A stretch of DNA of 64,000 bases from an uncultured Bacteroidales bacterium (GCA_902798385.1 CADBWK010000005.1:1-64000), one strand, 5' to 3'; shown: positions 49,712-59,044, numbered from the stretch's first letter. The notes: a model not told the origin generated them from the letters alone. Program-made: numbers and translations.

Positions 49712-50974
49712 TTAAAGTGTATGGTTAATAACTCCATCATAAATTCGACGCACTTTAAGACCGGCATCAGACCACTTGATGTTATTCACTTCGGCCATAC
49801 CGAGTTCGTGCAGACTCTTGTATATCGCCGGATACTTAACAATCGCGTAGATAGCGTCGGCCATAGCATCGATGTCCCAGTAATCGGTCTTGATGGCGTG
49901 CTGCAGGATCTCTGCGCAACCGGACTGATGACTGATGATCGACGGACAACCCACCTGCATCGCCTCCAGCGGCGAGATACCGAACGGTTCGCTGACGGAC
50001 GGCATGATATAGACGTCACTCATAGCCAGCATCTCCTGAACCTGCTTACCGCGCATGAAGCCCGGGAAGTGGAACTTATCGGCGATACCGCGTTTAGCTA
50101 CGAGGTCGATCATCTCGGCCATCTTATCACCGCTACCGGCCATCACGAAACGTACGCCATCCGTCTTCGAGAGCACGCGGGCTGCGGCTTCTACGAAGTA
50201 CTCCGGTCCCTTCTGCATCGTGATACGACCCAGGAAGGTCACGAGTTTGTCCTTACGCTCAGGCTTGGTGAACTCCTCGGGATGAGCAAGCGGTTCAACG
50301 GCGTTATGCACGGTGCTGACCTTACGCGGGTCGATACCGTATTTCTCGATGACCGTCCGACGGGTGAGGTTACTTACGCACATGATATGATCCGCTTCGT
50401 CCATACCGCGTTTCTCGATCGCATAAACGGTCGGGTTCACATTACCGCGGCTGCGGTCGAAATCGGTCGCGTGAACGTGGATAACAAGCGGCTTACCGCT
50501 GATCTGTTTTGCGAACACACCGGCCGGATAGGTCAACCAGTCGTGGCTGTGGATGATATCAAAATCCAAACTGTGGGCAAGCACCGAAGCAACTGCCTCG
50601 TAGTTACCGATCTCCTCGATCAGGTTATCCGGGTAACGACCCGAGAAACCGATACAACCGAGGTCGTCCGTACCGATACGACGATAGTCGTACTTGATGC
50701 CGTCGCGCAGGTGATAATACTCCTCCGGACTCATCTTGCCTTCCATGCGTTGTTTAACGTAGTCATAATTGACATCTTTCCAAACAACAGGCACGCTGTT
50801 GGCACCGATGATGCGCAGGAAAGACTGATCCTCATCGCCCCAAGGCTTCGGGATGACGAAGGTGATCTCCATGTCAGGTTGCTCGGCCATGCCACGTGTC
50901 AAACCGTAACTGGCGGTACCCAAACCACCTAAGATATGGGGAGGAAACTCCCAACCAAACATTAACGCTTTCAT
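49712..50974 (-). CDS. GT4-family glycosyltransferase (glycogen synthase-like)
   Basis: A 420-residue GT-B fold transferase. The N-terminal motif MKALMFGWEFPPHILGGLGT is the nucleotide-sugar synthase loop (E-x-P-P-x-x-GGL), and the C-terminal domain has FLGRITMQKGPEYFVEAA and the E-x7-E signature in PSVSEPFGISPLEAMQVGCP. The neighbours (debranching enzyme overlapping by 4 bp, GH57 downstream) point to alpha-1,4-glucan synthesis, although substrate assignment rests on context. Confidence 0.9.
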   Translation of the reverse strand: MKALMFGWEFPPHILGGLGTASYGLTRGMAEQPDMEITFVIPKPWGDEDQSFLRIIGANSVPVVWKDVNYDYVKQRMEGKMSPEEYYHLRDGIKYDYRRIGTDDLGCIGFSGRYPDNLIEEIGNYEAVASVLAHSLDFDIIHSHDWLTYPAGVFAKQISGKPLVIHVHATDFDRSRGNVNPTVYAIEKRGMDEADHIMCVSNLTRRTVIEKYGIDPRKVSTVHNAVEPLAHPEEFTKPERKDKLVTFLGRITMQKGPEYFVEAAARVLSKTDGVRFVMAGSGDKMAEMIDLVAKRGIADKFHFPGFMRGKQVQEMLAMSDVYIMPSVSEPFGISPLEAMQVGCPSIISHQSGCAEILQHAIKTDYWDIDAMADAIYAIVKYPAIYKSLHELGMAEVNNIKWSDAGLKVRRIYDGVINHTL

Positions 50975-52947
50975 TGTTGTGCCTCCTTTTCTTGAGCCTC
51001 TTGCTGCTCTTTCTCGTATTTACGTAAGGTATCTATCAGACTGATGACAGCCGCTACACTCGGTGCGCTACTCATTCCGCCGTGTCCTTTGTACGGCGGG
51101 TTACCGTCATAGCACTCGTTGAGCGTACCGATCGTCAATTGATCCATCTCGGCCTCGAAGCCCACCAGCAGACGCTCCATGAAGCTGGTGCCGCTGTATC
51201 TGTAGATGTTCATATAGGCGCGCGAGTAAGCGGTGATGGTCGATGGCCATACCACGCCGTTATGCAGACTGCGGTCGCGCTCGATAGCGCCGCCGTAGCA
51301 CGTCGGACGATAACCGCCGCTCTTCGGACTCAAGCTACGGAGTCCCTTCGGCGTCAGCAGTTCCTTCGTACAGATATCAACGACGGCTTTCTGCTGCTTG
51401 CGATCCAGCGGACTGTACGGCAGACCGACTGCCCAGATCATATTCGGACGAACCTCGCGATTCTCGTAGCCGTCAAGCACGTAGTCATTGAGGTAGAGTC
51501 CGTTCCAGAAGGTCTTGACGAACGCATCTTTCGAGATCTCTGCCTGATACTCCATTAGGTCGGCACTGGTCTCTTTACCCATCTCGCGCAGCATCTCGGC
51601 CGTGAAACGCATCGCGTTGTACCAGAGGGCGTTCAGCTCTACGATATAACCCGTACGCGGGGTGATCGGCCAACCGTTCTCGGTGGCGTTCATCCACGTC
51701 GCGGGACGTTGTGTGCCATCTGCCCAGAGCAAACCGTTCTGATGCAACTTAGCACGCGGGTGGTTCTGTTTGCGATACCAGTTGATGATATCCAGACAGA
51801 GCTGACCGTATAACTCAGCCGCCTCTTTAACCGTATATTTATGCGCATATTTCTGACAAGCGCGGATGAACCACAGCAGCACGTCGGGTTCGTCCATACC
51901 GGTCATCTTGATCTCATTGCCGCGACCGTTCATGAACTTGAGGATCTCGTCAATAGCGGTCTTGTTCACAATCGCATCCCAGTACTCCGGACGGTCAATG
52001 TCGAGGGTGCAACTTGCAACCGAGAAGAAGGTCGAACGGGCATCCGCCTTGAACCACGGGAAACCGGCTAACAGATAACACTTGTCACCCTCTCTCTTGT
52101 AGAACTGGCTCGCGCTGTTCTTCAGCGTCGAGAACATGTCCTCGCGGTGGTTACGACGCTCGATCTCTTTCTTCCAGGTAGCCTTCAGCGTCGAGGTCTT
52201 GCACTCGGTCACACCGGCTGCGAAGATCACGCTCTCGCCTTTCTTCATCGGCAACTCGAAGTAACCCGGAACGAGCAGATCCTCCTTATACGCATACCCG
52301 CGCTCGCGCTCTTTGCGGTACTCGATGTCCTTGTACCACTGCGGATCGTGGTGATACTCCACTTCCTTGGTGAACTGCATGTACAGATTCGGGAAGCCCG
52401 GGTACATGCGGTTGAAACGACCGTTCTCGCAGTCGTTCATGTCCGGATTAGCCAGCGGGTTCTCGTGCGTGAGCTCGTTCACATTACGGAATGCTAAGAA
52501 CGGACGGAAACGCATCAGCGTCGGACTACCGCTCTCCAGCAGTGTGTAACGAATCAGCACACGCGGCTCAAAGCTCACCAGCAGACGCTCTTTCTGCAAT
52601 ACCACCGCTCCGACACGATAGGTCGTACGCGAAATAACCTCGCAATCAAACTCGCGAATGTACTTGTGTCCGTTCGGACTGAAATGGTTCTCGCTGTACT
52701 CGTGCAGGCCTAAGTTGAACTCTGCGCCGTGTTGGATCACCGTCTCATCCAGTGAACTGAGCAGCACGAAATTGTCGTCGCCCAACTCGGGAATCGGCAT
52801 CACCAACTGGCCGTGGTACTTACGTGTGTTACAATCAACGAGGGTCGTCGAGTTGTACACACCGGCACGGTTCGTCCGAATCATCTCTTTCTGAAGCGAG
52901 CGCTCCAGATTAACAAGCACTGTCTTGTCAAAATTCAGATAACTCAT
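50971..52947 (-). CDS. Glycogen debranching enzyme (amylo-alpha-1,6-glucosidase, GDE family)
   Basis: A 658-residue enzyme that removes alpha-1,6 branches. The N-terminal beta domain (about 1-250, NRAGVYNSTTLVDCNTRKYH) is followed by the (alpha/alpha)6 domain: YLLAGFPWFKADARSTFFSV, GRGNEIKMTGMDEPDVLLWF, ENGWPITPRTGYIVELNALW and a C-terminal GGYRPTCYGGAIERDRSLHN then GVVWP. It is translationally coupled to the GT4 gene and preceded by manC with a 14-nt gap. Confidence 0.93.
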   Translation of the reverse strand: MSYLNFDKTVLVNLERSLQKEMIRTNRAGVYNSTTLVDCNTRKYHGQLVMPIPELGDDNFVLLSSLDETVIQHGAEFNLGLHEYSENHFSPNGHKYIREFDCEVISRTTYRVGAVVLQKERLLVSFEPRVLIRYTLLESGSPTLMRFRPFLAFRNVNELTHENPLANPDMNDCENGRFNRMYPGFPNLYMQFTKEVEYHHDPQWYKDIEYRKERERGYAYKEDLLVPGYFELPMKKGESVIFAAGVTECKTSTLKATWKKEIERRNHREDMFSTLKNSASQFYKREGDKCYLLAGFPWFKADARSTFFSVASCTLDIDRPEYWDAIVNKTAIDEILKFMNGRGNEIKMTGMDEPDVLLWFIRACQKYAHKYTVKEAAELYGQLCLDIINWYRKQNHPRAKLHQNGLLWADGTQRPATWMNATENGWPITPRTGYIVELNALWYNAMRFTAEMLREMGKETSADLMEYQAEISKDAFVKTFWNGLYLNDYVLDGYENREVRPNMIWAVGLPYSPLDRKQQKAVVDICTKELLTPKGLRSLSPKSGGYRPTCYGGAIERDRSLHNGVVWPSTITAYSRAYMNIYRYSGTSFMERLLVGFEAEMDQLTIGTLNECYDGNPPYKGHGGMSSAPSVAAVISLIDTLRKYEKEQQEAQEKEAQQ

Positions 52948-52961
52948 GATGTGATTTAATA

Positions 52962-54074
52962 TTAAGTAAGATTAATTGTAAATTCTTTGATACGTTGCTC
53001 CTCGGATTTCTTGCAAACCAGCAGGGCGCCTCTCTCCTCCACAATAATCATATCGTTCACGCCTTGCACAATCGCTACTTTTCCCGGCTCGAGCACCACA
53101 ATGTTGCCTTCTGCCTCATGGTAATGGGTCTCGCTGTGCAGACTGACATTGCCATGCTCGTCTTTCTCGCTCAACTCATACAACGAACCCCATGTACCGA
53201 GATCGCTCCAACCGAAACTGCTCGGCAGCACATATACATTGTCCGCTTTCTCCATGATACCGTAGTCGATGGAGATATTCGGGCATTTGGGGAACATCAC
53301 CTCGATGAAATCCTCCTCTTTGTCCGTACCCATCAGCAACTCGCCCTCTCTAAATCGGTCGGCTACCTCGGGTAGCAGATAACGGAAAGCCTCACTGATC
53401 GTCTGTAGGTTCCAAACGAAGATACCGCTGTTCCAGAGGAAATCACCGCTCTCCAAGAACACTTTCGCCATCTCCAGCTCCGGCTTCTCCGTAAAGGTCT
53501 TCACCGGATAGATGCCGTCTTCAAACATGTCCGGCTGACGTTGAATATAGCCGTATCCCGTCTCCGGTCGGGTAGGCTGCATACCCAGCGTCAAGATGGC
53601 TTTGTTGCGACTCACAAAATCAAACGCCTTCAGAATCGTTTGGCGGAATTTCTCCTCTTCGAGGATCAGGTGGTCACTCGCAGCGACCACAATATTCACC
53701 TGCATCTCCGGTCGACTCCAGTCCTGGTTAGCCGCTGTCAGACCGGCTTTGCGCAGACAGATAGCACGGATATGCGAGGTGGCGTACGCAATACACGGCG
53801 CCGTGTTACGACGCGCCGGCTCACAAAGAATCTGCCCCTCGTCCAAATCGGGAACCTGCTCCAAGATCGTCTGCTTATACATCACGTTCGTCACGATGAA
53901 CATATTCTCGATCGGAACGATCGGGCGAAAACGATCCACCGTCATCTGCAATAAACTGCGACCCGTACCGAAGAAATCCAAGAACTGTTTCGGCTTATCT
54001 GCCCTGCTGTACGGCCAAAAACGGCTACCAACGCCGCCCGCCATGATCACGCAATAATTGTTGTTTTTAGCCAT
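52962..54074 (-). CDS. manC: Mannose-1-phosphate guanylyltransferase
   Basis: A 370-residue cytoplasmic enzyme making GDP-mannose from mannose 1-phosphate and GTP. The signature MAGGVGSRFWPYSRADKPKQ opens the protein, and GYGYIQRQ, KTFTEKPELE and GWSDLGTWGSLYE are conserved further on. The isomerase domain of bifunctional ManC is absent. It heads the long minus-strand run with the glucan cluster, from the promoter at 54094-54124. GDP-mannose would feed surface glycans or protein glycosylation. Confidence 0.95.
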   Translation of the reverse strand: MAKNNNYCVIMAGGVGSRFWPYSRADKPKQFLDFFGTGRSLLQMTVDRFRPIVPIENMFIVTNVMYKQTILEQVPDLDEGQILCEPARRNTAPCIAYATSHIRAICLRKAGLTAANQDWSRPEMQVNIVVAASDHLILEEEKFRQTILKAFDFVSRNKAILTLGMQPTRPETGYGYIQRQPDMFEDGIYPVKTFTEKPELEMAKVFLESGDFLWNSGIFVWNLQTISEAFRYLLPEVADRFREGELLMGTDKEEDFIEVMFPKCPNISIDYGIMEKADNVYVLPSSFGWSDLGTWGSLYELSEKDEHGNVSLHSETHYHEAEGNIVVLEPGKVAIVQGVNDMIIVEERGALLVCKKSEEQRIKEFTINLT

Positions 54075-54093
54075 GCTTTTGAATATTTGGCTG

Positions 54094-54124
54094 CAAAGAT
54101 ACGAATAATTTTTTATATATGCAA
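54094..54124 (-). promoter_or_regulatory. Promoter of the manC-GDE-GT4-GH57 operon
   Basis: Minus strand: TTG 54122-54124, 20-nt spacer, TATCTTTG 54094-54101, with an alternating GC stretch directly upstream of the -33 box. Confidence 0.75.
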
Positions 54125-54182
54125 GCGCGCGCGCATTTTATTTAGGAAAAAGTATCTTTTTGTTCAAAAAGTACGAAAATAG

Positions 54183-54213
54183 TTGTGTATGTCATTTCTT
54201 TTGACTACTTTTG
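54183..54213 (+). promoter_or_regulatory. Promoter of gldD
   Basis: TTG 54183-54185, 20-nt spacer, TACTTTTG 54206-54213. It leaves a leader of only 10-15 nt, so gldD must start at 54222 or, more likely, 54231. Confidence 0.72.
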
Positions 54214-54230
54214 TGACCAAAATGGGGAGA

Positions 54231-54803
54231 ATGCGAAAAATATTGCTTATCATAGGAGTAGGGTTGGCTTGGATGTCCTGCGGTCGGGTCTCGACCCCAC
54301 GTCCGTACGGATACTATCGGATCACCACGCCGGACACGGCCTACGTGCCTTTCTCGGCGCAATATGCGCACTATCCGTATAATTTTGCCCTGTCGCAAAA
54401 TGCCGTGGTCAAACCCCGTACGGATGTCTCTGAACCCTATTGGATCAATATCTTTTACCCCGCGCTGGATGCTACGATTCACTGCTCTTACAAGCCGGTG
54501 AACCACAACCTGCGCGAACTAACCGACGATGCACTCGAGTTCGTGTATCGGAACGCCTCGTTCGCTTCGGCGATACCCGAGAGTGACTACACCCATCCCG
54601 AAGCCCGCGTCTATGGCGTACTCTTCGATCTGGAGGGAAATACCGCTTCGTCCTGTCAGTTCTTTGTAACCGATTCCACGCACCATTTCTTCCGTGCCTC
54701 GGTGTATTGCAACTGCCCGCCGAATGCCGATTCCTTGGCGCCCGTTTACGAATACCTCCGCAAAGATGTCATCAAAATGGTAGAAACGTTTGAATGGAGA
54801 TAA
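54231..54803 (+). CDS. gldD: Gliding-motility-type lipoprotein GldD
   Basis: A 190-residue lipoprotein with a lipobox LAWMSCGR (lipidation at Cys17). The mature part carries GldD features: PRPYGYYRI, PFSAQYAHYPYNF, EPYWINIFYPALDATIHCSY and FFVTDSTHHFFRASVY. GldD is associated with type IX secretion in Bacteroidota, which fits the CTD proteins in this window. The start at 54231 is used because longer frames overlap the promoter. It overlaps the GGGPS-TadA gene by 10 bp. Confidence 0.9.
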   Translation: MRKILLIIGVGLAWMSCGRVSTPRPYGYYRITTPDTAYVPFSAQYAHYPYNFALSQNAVVKPRTDVSEPYWINIFYPALDATIHCSYKPVNHNLRELTDDALEFVYRNASFASAIPESDYTHPEARVYGVLFDLEGNTASSCQFFVTDSTHHFFRASVYCNCPPNADSLAPVYEYLRKDVIKMVETFEWR

Positions 54804-55939
54804 ACAAGAAACATAGTTTGGCATTGTTGTTGGATCCGGAGAAAGCGAATCTGGACGCTCTTCCGATCTCGGAGTCCTGCCATCCCGACTATCTCTTTGT
54901 CGGCGGTTCCACCGGCGGTGACACAACGGACTTTGTGCGCCATCTAAAATCGCTAATCGCTAATCGAAAATCGAGAATCCCCATCATTCTCTTCCCTGGA
55001 AATTCGTCACAATTTACCTCGGAGGCGGATGGCATCTTGTTCCTCTCGTTGCTTTCAGGAAAGAACCCGGAATACCTTGTGAATCAGCAGATTAAGTCAG
55101 CGCGGGCGATCCATGATTCGCAACTGGATTTCGTCCCAACGGCGTACATCCTCATCGACGGCGGCGTAGAGACCTCCACCATGCGCGTCACGGGTACACA
55201 ACCCCTCGATCCTCACGACATCGACACGATCGTGGATACCTGTATCGCGGCAGAACTGATGGGAAAGAAAGCGATCTATTTGGAGGCAGGGTCGGGAGCC
55301 ATTCATCCTGTCTCGCCGGAGATCATCCAAGCCGTGCGCTCCCATACCTCCGTTACCCTCATTGTGGGTGGCGGAATCCGTACACCCGAGGCGATGAATG
55401 CCGCCTACAAGGCCGGCGCTGACATCGTGGTCATCGGCAATCATTTCGAAGAGCATCCCGAAGACTTGGAAAAATTTACTACTGCTCCTAGTGTTCCTGG
55501 TTCTTCTCCCGATGACGAGAAATACATGTCTCTTGCCCTCGCCGAAGCCCGCAAAGCGCTCGCTGCCAACGAGATCCCCATCGGTTGTGTCATCGTCTCG
55601 CAAAACCAAGTCATCGGGCGCGGGCATAACCTGACCGAGATGCTCGAAGACGTCACCGCTCACGCGGAGATGCAGGCTATCACGGCCGCCACCCAAACGC
55701 TCGGCGGTAAGTACCTGCCCGATGCCACGCTCTACGTCACGGTCGAACCCTGCCCGATGTGTGCGGGAGCTATCGGTTGGGCGCAGATCAACCGCATCGT
55801 CTATGGTACACCCGATCCTAAACGCGGTTACACCACCTACGCCCCGCGGGTCTTCCATCCCAAAGCAACCGTCACGGCAGGTGTCCTCGAAGACGAATGC
55901 CGCGCCCTCATACAAGAATTTTTTAAATCCAAGCGATAA
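54794..55939 (+). CDS. Fusion: geranylgeranylglyceryl-phosphate synthase + tRNA adenosine deaminase
   Basis: A 381-residue frame with two complete enzymes. Residues 1-228 are a GGGP/heptaprenylglyceryl-phosphate synthase (PcrB-like TIM barrel): LALLLDPEKANLDAL, DYLFVGGSTGG, GGGIRTPEAMNAAYKAGADI and VIGNHFEE. Residues about 243-381 are TadA, which makes inosine at the tRNA-Arg(ACG) wobble position: VTAHAEMQAI and TVEPCPMCAGAIGWAQ carry the zinc site and catalytic Glu. The joint FTTAPSVPGSSPDDE is encoded by a degenerate tandem repeat. An ATG at 55527 could allow internal initiation of TadA alone. A second repeat tract encodes SLIANRKSR in the first domain. Confidence 0.9.
   Translation: MEINKKHSLALLLDPEKANLDALPISESCHPDYLFVGGSTGGDTTDFVRHLKSLIANRKSRIPIILFPGNSSQFTSEADGILFLSLLSGKNPEYLVNQQIKSARAIHDSQLDFVPTAYILIDGGVETSTMRVTGTQPLDPHDIDTIVDTCIAAELMGKKAIYLEAGSGAIHPVSPEIIQAVRSHTSVTLIVGGGIRTPEAMNAAYKAGADIVVIGNHFEEHPEDLEKFTTAPSVPGSSPDDEKYMSLALAEARKALAANEIPIGCVIVSQNQVIGRGHNLTEMLEDVTAHAEMQAITAATQTLGGKYLPDATLYVTVEPCPMCAGAIGWAQINRIVYGTPDPKRGYTTYAPRVFHPKATVTAGVLEDECRALIQEFFKSKR
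54946..54980. repeat. In-frame degenerate tandem repeat in the GGGPS domain
   Basis: About five ATCGCTA/ATCGAAA units encode LKSLIANRKSRI without breaking the frame. Confidence 0.75.
55479..55510. repeat. In-frame repeat at the GGGPS-TadA joint
   Basis: Units of the type CTCCTAGTG/TTCCTGGTT, related to the intergenic repeat at 19965-20001 and to 58771-58812. Confidence 0.7.
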
Positions 55940-55981
55940 ATGCAAATCTCAAATCTTAAATCACTCATCACCAATTACAAA
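55940..55981. repeat. Degenerate tandem repeat at the pgpH start
   Basis: AAATCTC/AAATCTT/AAATCAC units followed by CACCAATTACAAA. It contains the start codon and codons 2-14 of pgpH. Confidence 0.75.
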
Positions 55982-57838
55982 TACACCCCGGCGGTGCTCC
56001 GTTTGAGCTGCTTTGCCATCCTGGCTGCCGTCCTCGTGCTTATGTTCCCGCGTTACAACAACGCCTTCCGCTATCATTACGAGATTGGTAAGCCCTGGGG
56101 CTATAACACCTTGACCGCCGATTTTGACTTCCCGATCTACAAGACGGAGGATCAGTTGGCAACGGAGCAGGCCCAACTGCTTTCCACCTTCGCACCTATC
56201 TTTAATTATATCCCGCGCGTGCAACGCGAGGTGAAGGTGGTGTCGCTGGAGACGATGGATTGGTTGCAGGCCGAGGGCTATACGCGTATCACCCTTCAGC
56301 AGAAAAAATACCCGCTTTCGGAGATATACACGCCTAAGTCCGCTTATGCCAAATACGGCTATGAGATCACGACGAACCTCGTCCTGGACACCGTACGAAC
56401 GATGGACATGCGTGCCAAACTGCTGGCAACCCTCTCGCCCACACAAGGACTCGTCCAGAAAGGCGAGAAGATCATCGAGAAGGGTGAGGTGGTGACTGAG
56501 CGCAATTATCAGGTCCTGCAGTCCCTCCGCCGCGCGTACGACGATGAGTCGCTGGGGAACAAACAGCGTACGCTCTCCATCCTCGGCGAGGCGATGTTGG
56601 TGACGCTTTTCCTCTGCCTGTTTGTGGTCTATCTATATGTCTTCCGCCGCTCTTACCTGCGCTCAACCTCCACGGTGTTGTTCTTCTGCCTGCAGATGTT
56701 TATCGTTATCGCCTTGGCTTGTCTGGCGCTGCGTTTCGGGCTATCAGTCTACCTCATCCCCTTCGCTTGGGTGCCTATCCTGACGCGTGTCTTCTTTGAC
56801 TCCCGCACCGCCCTCTTCCTGCATTTCACAACCATCCTCATCACGTCGATTGTTGTGCCGGCGCCGGTAGAGTTCTTCTTCATCCAGATCGTGGTCGGCA
56901 TGGTGGCTATCTCCTCGCTGGGTGACATGACGCGCCGCGCCCAACTCGTACAGACCGCCGCGTGGATACTCTTCGCGCAGGTCATCGCTTATACCGCGAT
57001 CACTTTCGCCCAGACCGGCGCGTGGTCGTCTATCGATCCGTGGATGTACCTGTATTTCGCGATATGCGCACTGCTGACAATCGGATGCTACGGTCTGATC
57101 TATGGTTTCGAGAAACTCTTCCGTTTCATCTCGTCCATCACGCTGGTCGAACTCACAGATATCAACTCCGAACTGCTCCATACTCTTGCCGAACGTGCTC
57201 CGGGTACGTTCCAGCACTCGATGCAGGTGTCTAACCTCGCGGCGGAGGCTGCCAAGGCCATCGGTGCCAACGCCCTGCTCGTGCGAACGGGGGCGCTCTA
57301 CCACGATATCGGTAAGATCACCGATCCGCTCTACTATGTAGAGAATCAGACTGGCGTGGAGAACCCGCTCCTCAAGATGGATCCGCGGGATGCCGCACAG
57401 GTGGTGATGGCGCATGTGACGGAAGGAGAGAAGATTGCCCGTCGCAATCACTTGCCCGAAGTGATCATCAATTTCATCACGACCCACCACGGCACGTCCC
57501 TCGTGCGTTATTTCTACAACACCTACTGCAACGCCCATCCGAAGGAGCAAGTCGATGAGTCGCTCTTCCGTTATCCGGGTACGAAACCCAGCACGAAAGA
57601 GGGAGCTATCCTCATGATGGCCGATGCCATCGAGGCACGTTCGCGCAGCCTCGATAGCTTCACCGAAGAATCGATTGCCAAGGCGGTTAATCAGATGATT
57701 GATGCCCAGATAGCCGACGGCCAGTACGCCGAGACACCGCTGAGTTTTAAGGATGTCGAGGACATCCGCCGCGTCTTCACCGCTCGCCTCATCGCCATGA
57801 ACCATCATCGCATATCCTATCCATCGTTGAATCAATAA
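55940..57838 (+). CDS. pgpH: 7TM-HD protein, PgpH-type c-di-AMP phosphodiesterase
   Basis: A 632-residue membrane protein: N-terminal helix (about 20-38), an extracytoplasmic 7TMR-HDED sensor region (40-185), seven transmembrane helices (200-400) and a C-terminal HD domain with FQHSMQVSNLAAEAAKAI, ALYHDIGKITDPLYYVENQT and FITTHHGTSLVRYFY. The HD residues needed for metal binding are present. Homologues hydrolyse cyclic di-AMP. The first 15 residues (MQISNLKSLITNYKY) are encoded by a short tandem repeat and are probably a recent N-terminal addition. The gene follows the fusion gene without a gap. Confidence 0.9.
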   Translation: MQISNLKSLITNYKYTPAVLRLSCFAILAAVLVLMFPRYNNAFRYHYEIGKPWGYNTLTADFDFPIYKTEDQLATEQAQLLSTFAPIFNYIPRVQREVKVVSLETMDWLQAEGYTRITLQQKKYPLSEIYTPKSAYAKYGYEITTNLVLDTVRTMDMRAKLLATLSPTQGLVQKGEKIIEKGEVVTERNYQVLQSLRRAYDDESLGNKQRTLSILGEAMLVTLFLCLFVVYLYVFRRSYLRSTSTVLFFCLQMFIVIALACLALRFGLSVYLIPFAWVPILTRVFFDSRTALFLHFTTILITSIVVPAPVEFFFIQIVVGMVAISSLGDMTRRAQLVQTAAWILFAQVIAYTAITFAQTGAWSSIDPWMYLYFAICALLTIGCYGLIYGFEKLFRFISSITLVELTDINSELLHTLAERAPGTFQHSMQVSNLAAEAAKAIGANALLVRTGALYHDIGKITDPLYYVENQTGVENPLLKMDPRDAAQVVMAHVTEGEKIARRNHLPEVIINFITTHHGTSLVRYFYNTYCNAHPKEQVDESLFRYPGTKPSTKEGAILMMADAIEARSRSLDSFTEESIAKAVNQMIDAQIADGQYAETPLSFKDVEDIRRVFTARLIAMNHHRISYPSLNQ

Positions 57839-57875
57839 ATATAAAGTATTTTATAAAGTATTTTTGGTATTTTTG

Positions 57876-57997
57876 GATGATTGATTTTAATTCGATAGAA
57901 TAGGAAGATTGTTTTGGTAATGTTCATTGCAAATTTATTTGTGAATGAATGTTAGCAAAATAAGATTCGTAGGTACGTAGTACTAAAATCAATCATC
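57876..57997 (+). repeat. Palindromic element E
   Basis: Exact 14-nt arms GATGATTGATTTTA (57876-57889) and complement (57984-57997). An inner stem TTCATTGCAAA/TTTGTGAATGAA surrounds TTTA, and the core AAATTTATTT and AAGATTC are shared with B, D and F. It fills the pgpH-dus gap. Confidence 0.9.
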
Positions 57998-58030
57998 TAT
58001 TTTTATTATAATTTTTCTTTTTTTCTTTTA

Positions 58031-59044
58031 ATGAATAATAAATACCCATTATATTTAGCGCCGATGGAGGATGTCACCGATCCAGCCTTCCGCATGCTCT
58101 GCAAGCGTTATGGCGCGGATCGTGTCTATACGGAGTTCGTGAACGCCGACGCTCTTGTGCGCGACATCGCTTCCACGACCCGTAAGCTCACCATCCATGA
58201 CGAGGAACGACCGGTGGCGATACAGATCTACGGTCGTGAACCCGAGTCGATGGCAGAGGCCGCCCGCATCGTCGAGACTGCCAAACCTGACTTCATCGAC
58301 ATCAATTTCGGTTGTCCGGTCAAGAAAGTAGCAGGCAAAGGCGCCGGGGCAGGACTGCTTCGCGATGTGCCCAAGATGCTCGAGATCACCAAAGCCGTCG
58401 TCAACGCCGTGCAAACACCGGTTACCTGCAAAACCCGCCTCGGATGGGATGAGAACTCGCTCTACCTCGAGGATGGAACGCCCTTCATCGTCGATCTGGC
58501 GGAGCGGCTCCAGGACTGCGGCATCCGGGAACTCGCCATTCACGGTCGAACCCGCTCGCAGATGTACCGCGGCGAAGCCGATTGGACGCTTATCGGCGAG
58601 GTGAAGAACAATCCGCGTATACACATACCCATTATAGGAAACGGAGATGTGTGCACTCCCGAGCGCGCGAAGGAGTGTTTCGATCGTTACGGCGTCGATG
58701 CGATCATGGTCGGCCGTGCCACCTTCGGTGCACCCTGGCTCTTCGCCGAGATGCGCGAACTCCTCGACGATCCTAGTTCTCCTAGTGCTCCTAGGATTCC
58801 TAGGCCGACTAGCTTCGAGGAAAAGGTCGCTGTCCTCAAAGAGCATGTCCTCGCCTCGATCGCTTGGTGCGGCAACGACGAACGCAAAGGTATCGTCCAT
58901 TCGCGGCGTCATTTTGCGGCTTCGCCGGTCTTCAAAGGTCTCGATAACTTCAAGCAAACCCGCATCGCCCTCCTCCGCGCCGACACCCTCGATGAAGTCT
59001 TCCGTATAATGGATGAAATAGTAGCCAAATGGTCAAACGAATAA
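58031..59044 (+). CDS. tRNA-dihydrouridine synthase (DusB-like)
   Basis: A 337-residue FMN enzyme reducing uridines in tRNA. The N-terminal LAPMEDVTDPAFRMLCKRYG, INFGCPVKKVAGKGAGAGLL (catalytic Cys), HGRTRSQMYRGEADW and PIIGNGDVCTPE with AIMVGRATFGAPWLF are all present. After this comes a repeat-encoded insert DDPSSPSAPRIPRPTSFEEK before the C-terminal helical domain. Palindromic elements E and F lie on both sides. No promoter was recognised in the upstream gap, so it may be read from pgpH. Confidence 0.94.
   Translation: MNNKYPLYLAPMEDVTDPAFRMLCKRYGADRVYTEFVNADALVRDIASTTRKLTIHDEERPVAIQIYGREPESMAEAARIVETAKPDFIDINFGCPVKKVAGKGAGAGLLRDVPKMLEITKAVVNAVQTPVTCKTRLGWDENSLYLEDGTPFIVDLAERLQDCGIRELAIHGRTRSQMYRGEADWTLIGEVKNNPRIHIPIIGNGDVCTPERAKECFDRYGVDAIMVGRATFGAPWLFAEMRELLDDPSSPSAPRIPRPTSFEEKVAVLKEHVLASIAWCGNDERKGIVHSRRHFAASPVFKGLDNFKQTRIALLRADTLDEVFRIMDEIVAKWSNE
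58771..58812. repeat. In-frame degenerate tandem repeat in dus
   Basis: Five TCCTAGTTC/TCCTAGTGC/TCCTAGGAT-like units encode PSSPSAPRIPRPTS at the boundary between catalytic and helical domains. Confidence 0.85.

Noticed and set aside
49634-50932. 432-residue plus-strand frame
   Set aside because: Antisense to the GT4 glycosyltransferase; no start signals or domain features.
54794-55939. GGGPS-TadA as an artefact of a missed stop
   Set aside because: The frame is continuous in the given sequence and both halves are complete; left as a real fusion pending read-level confirmation.
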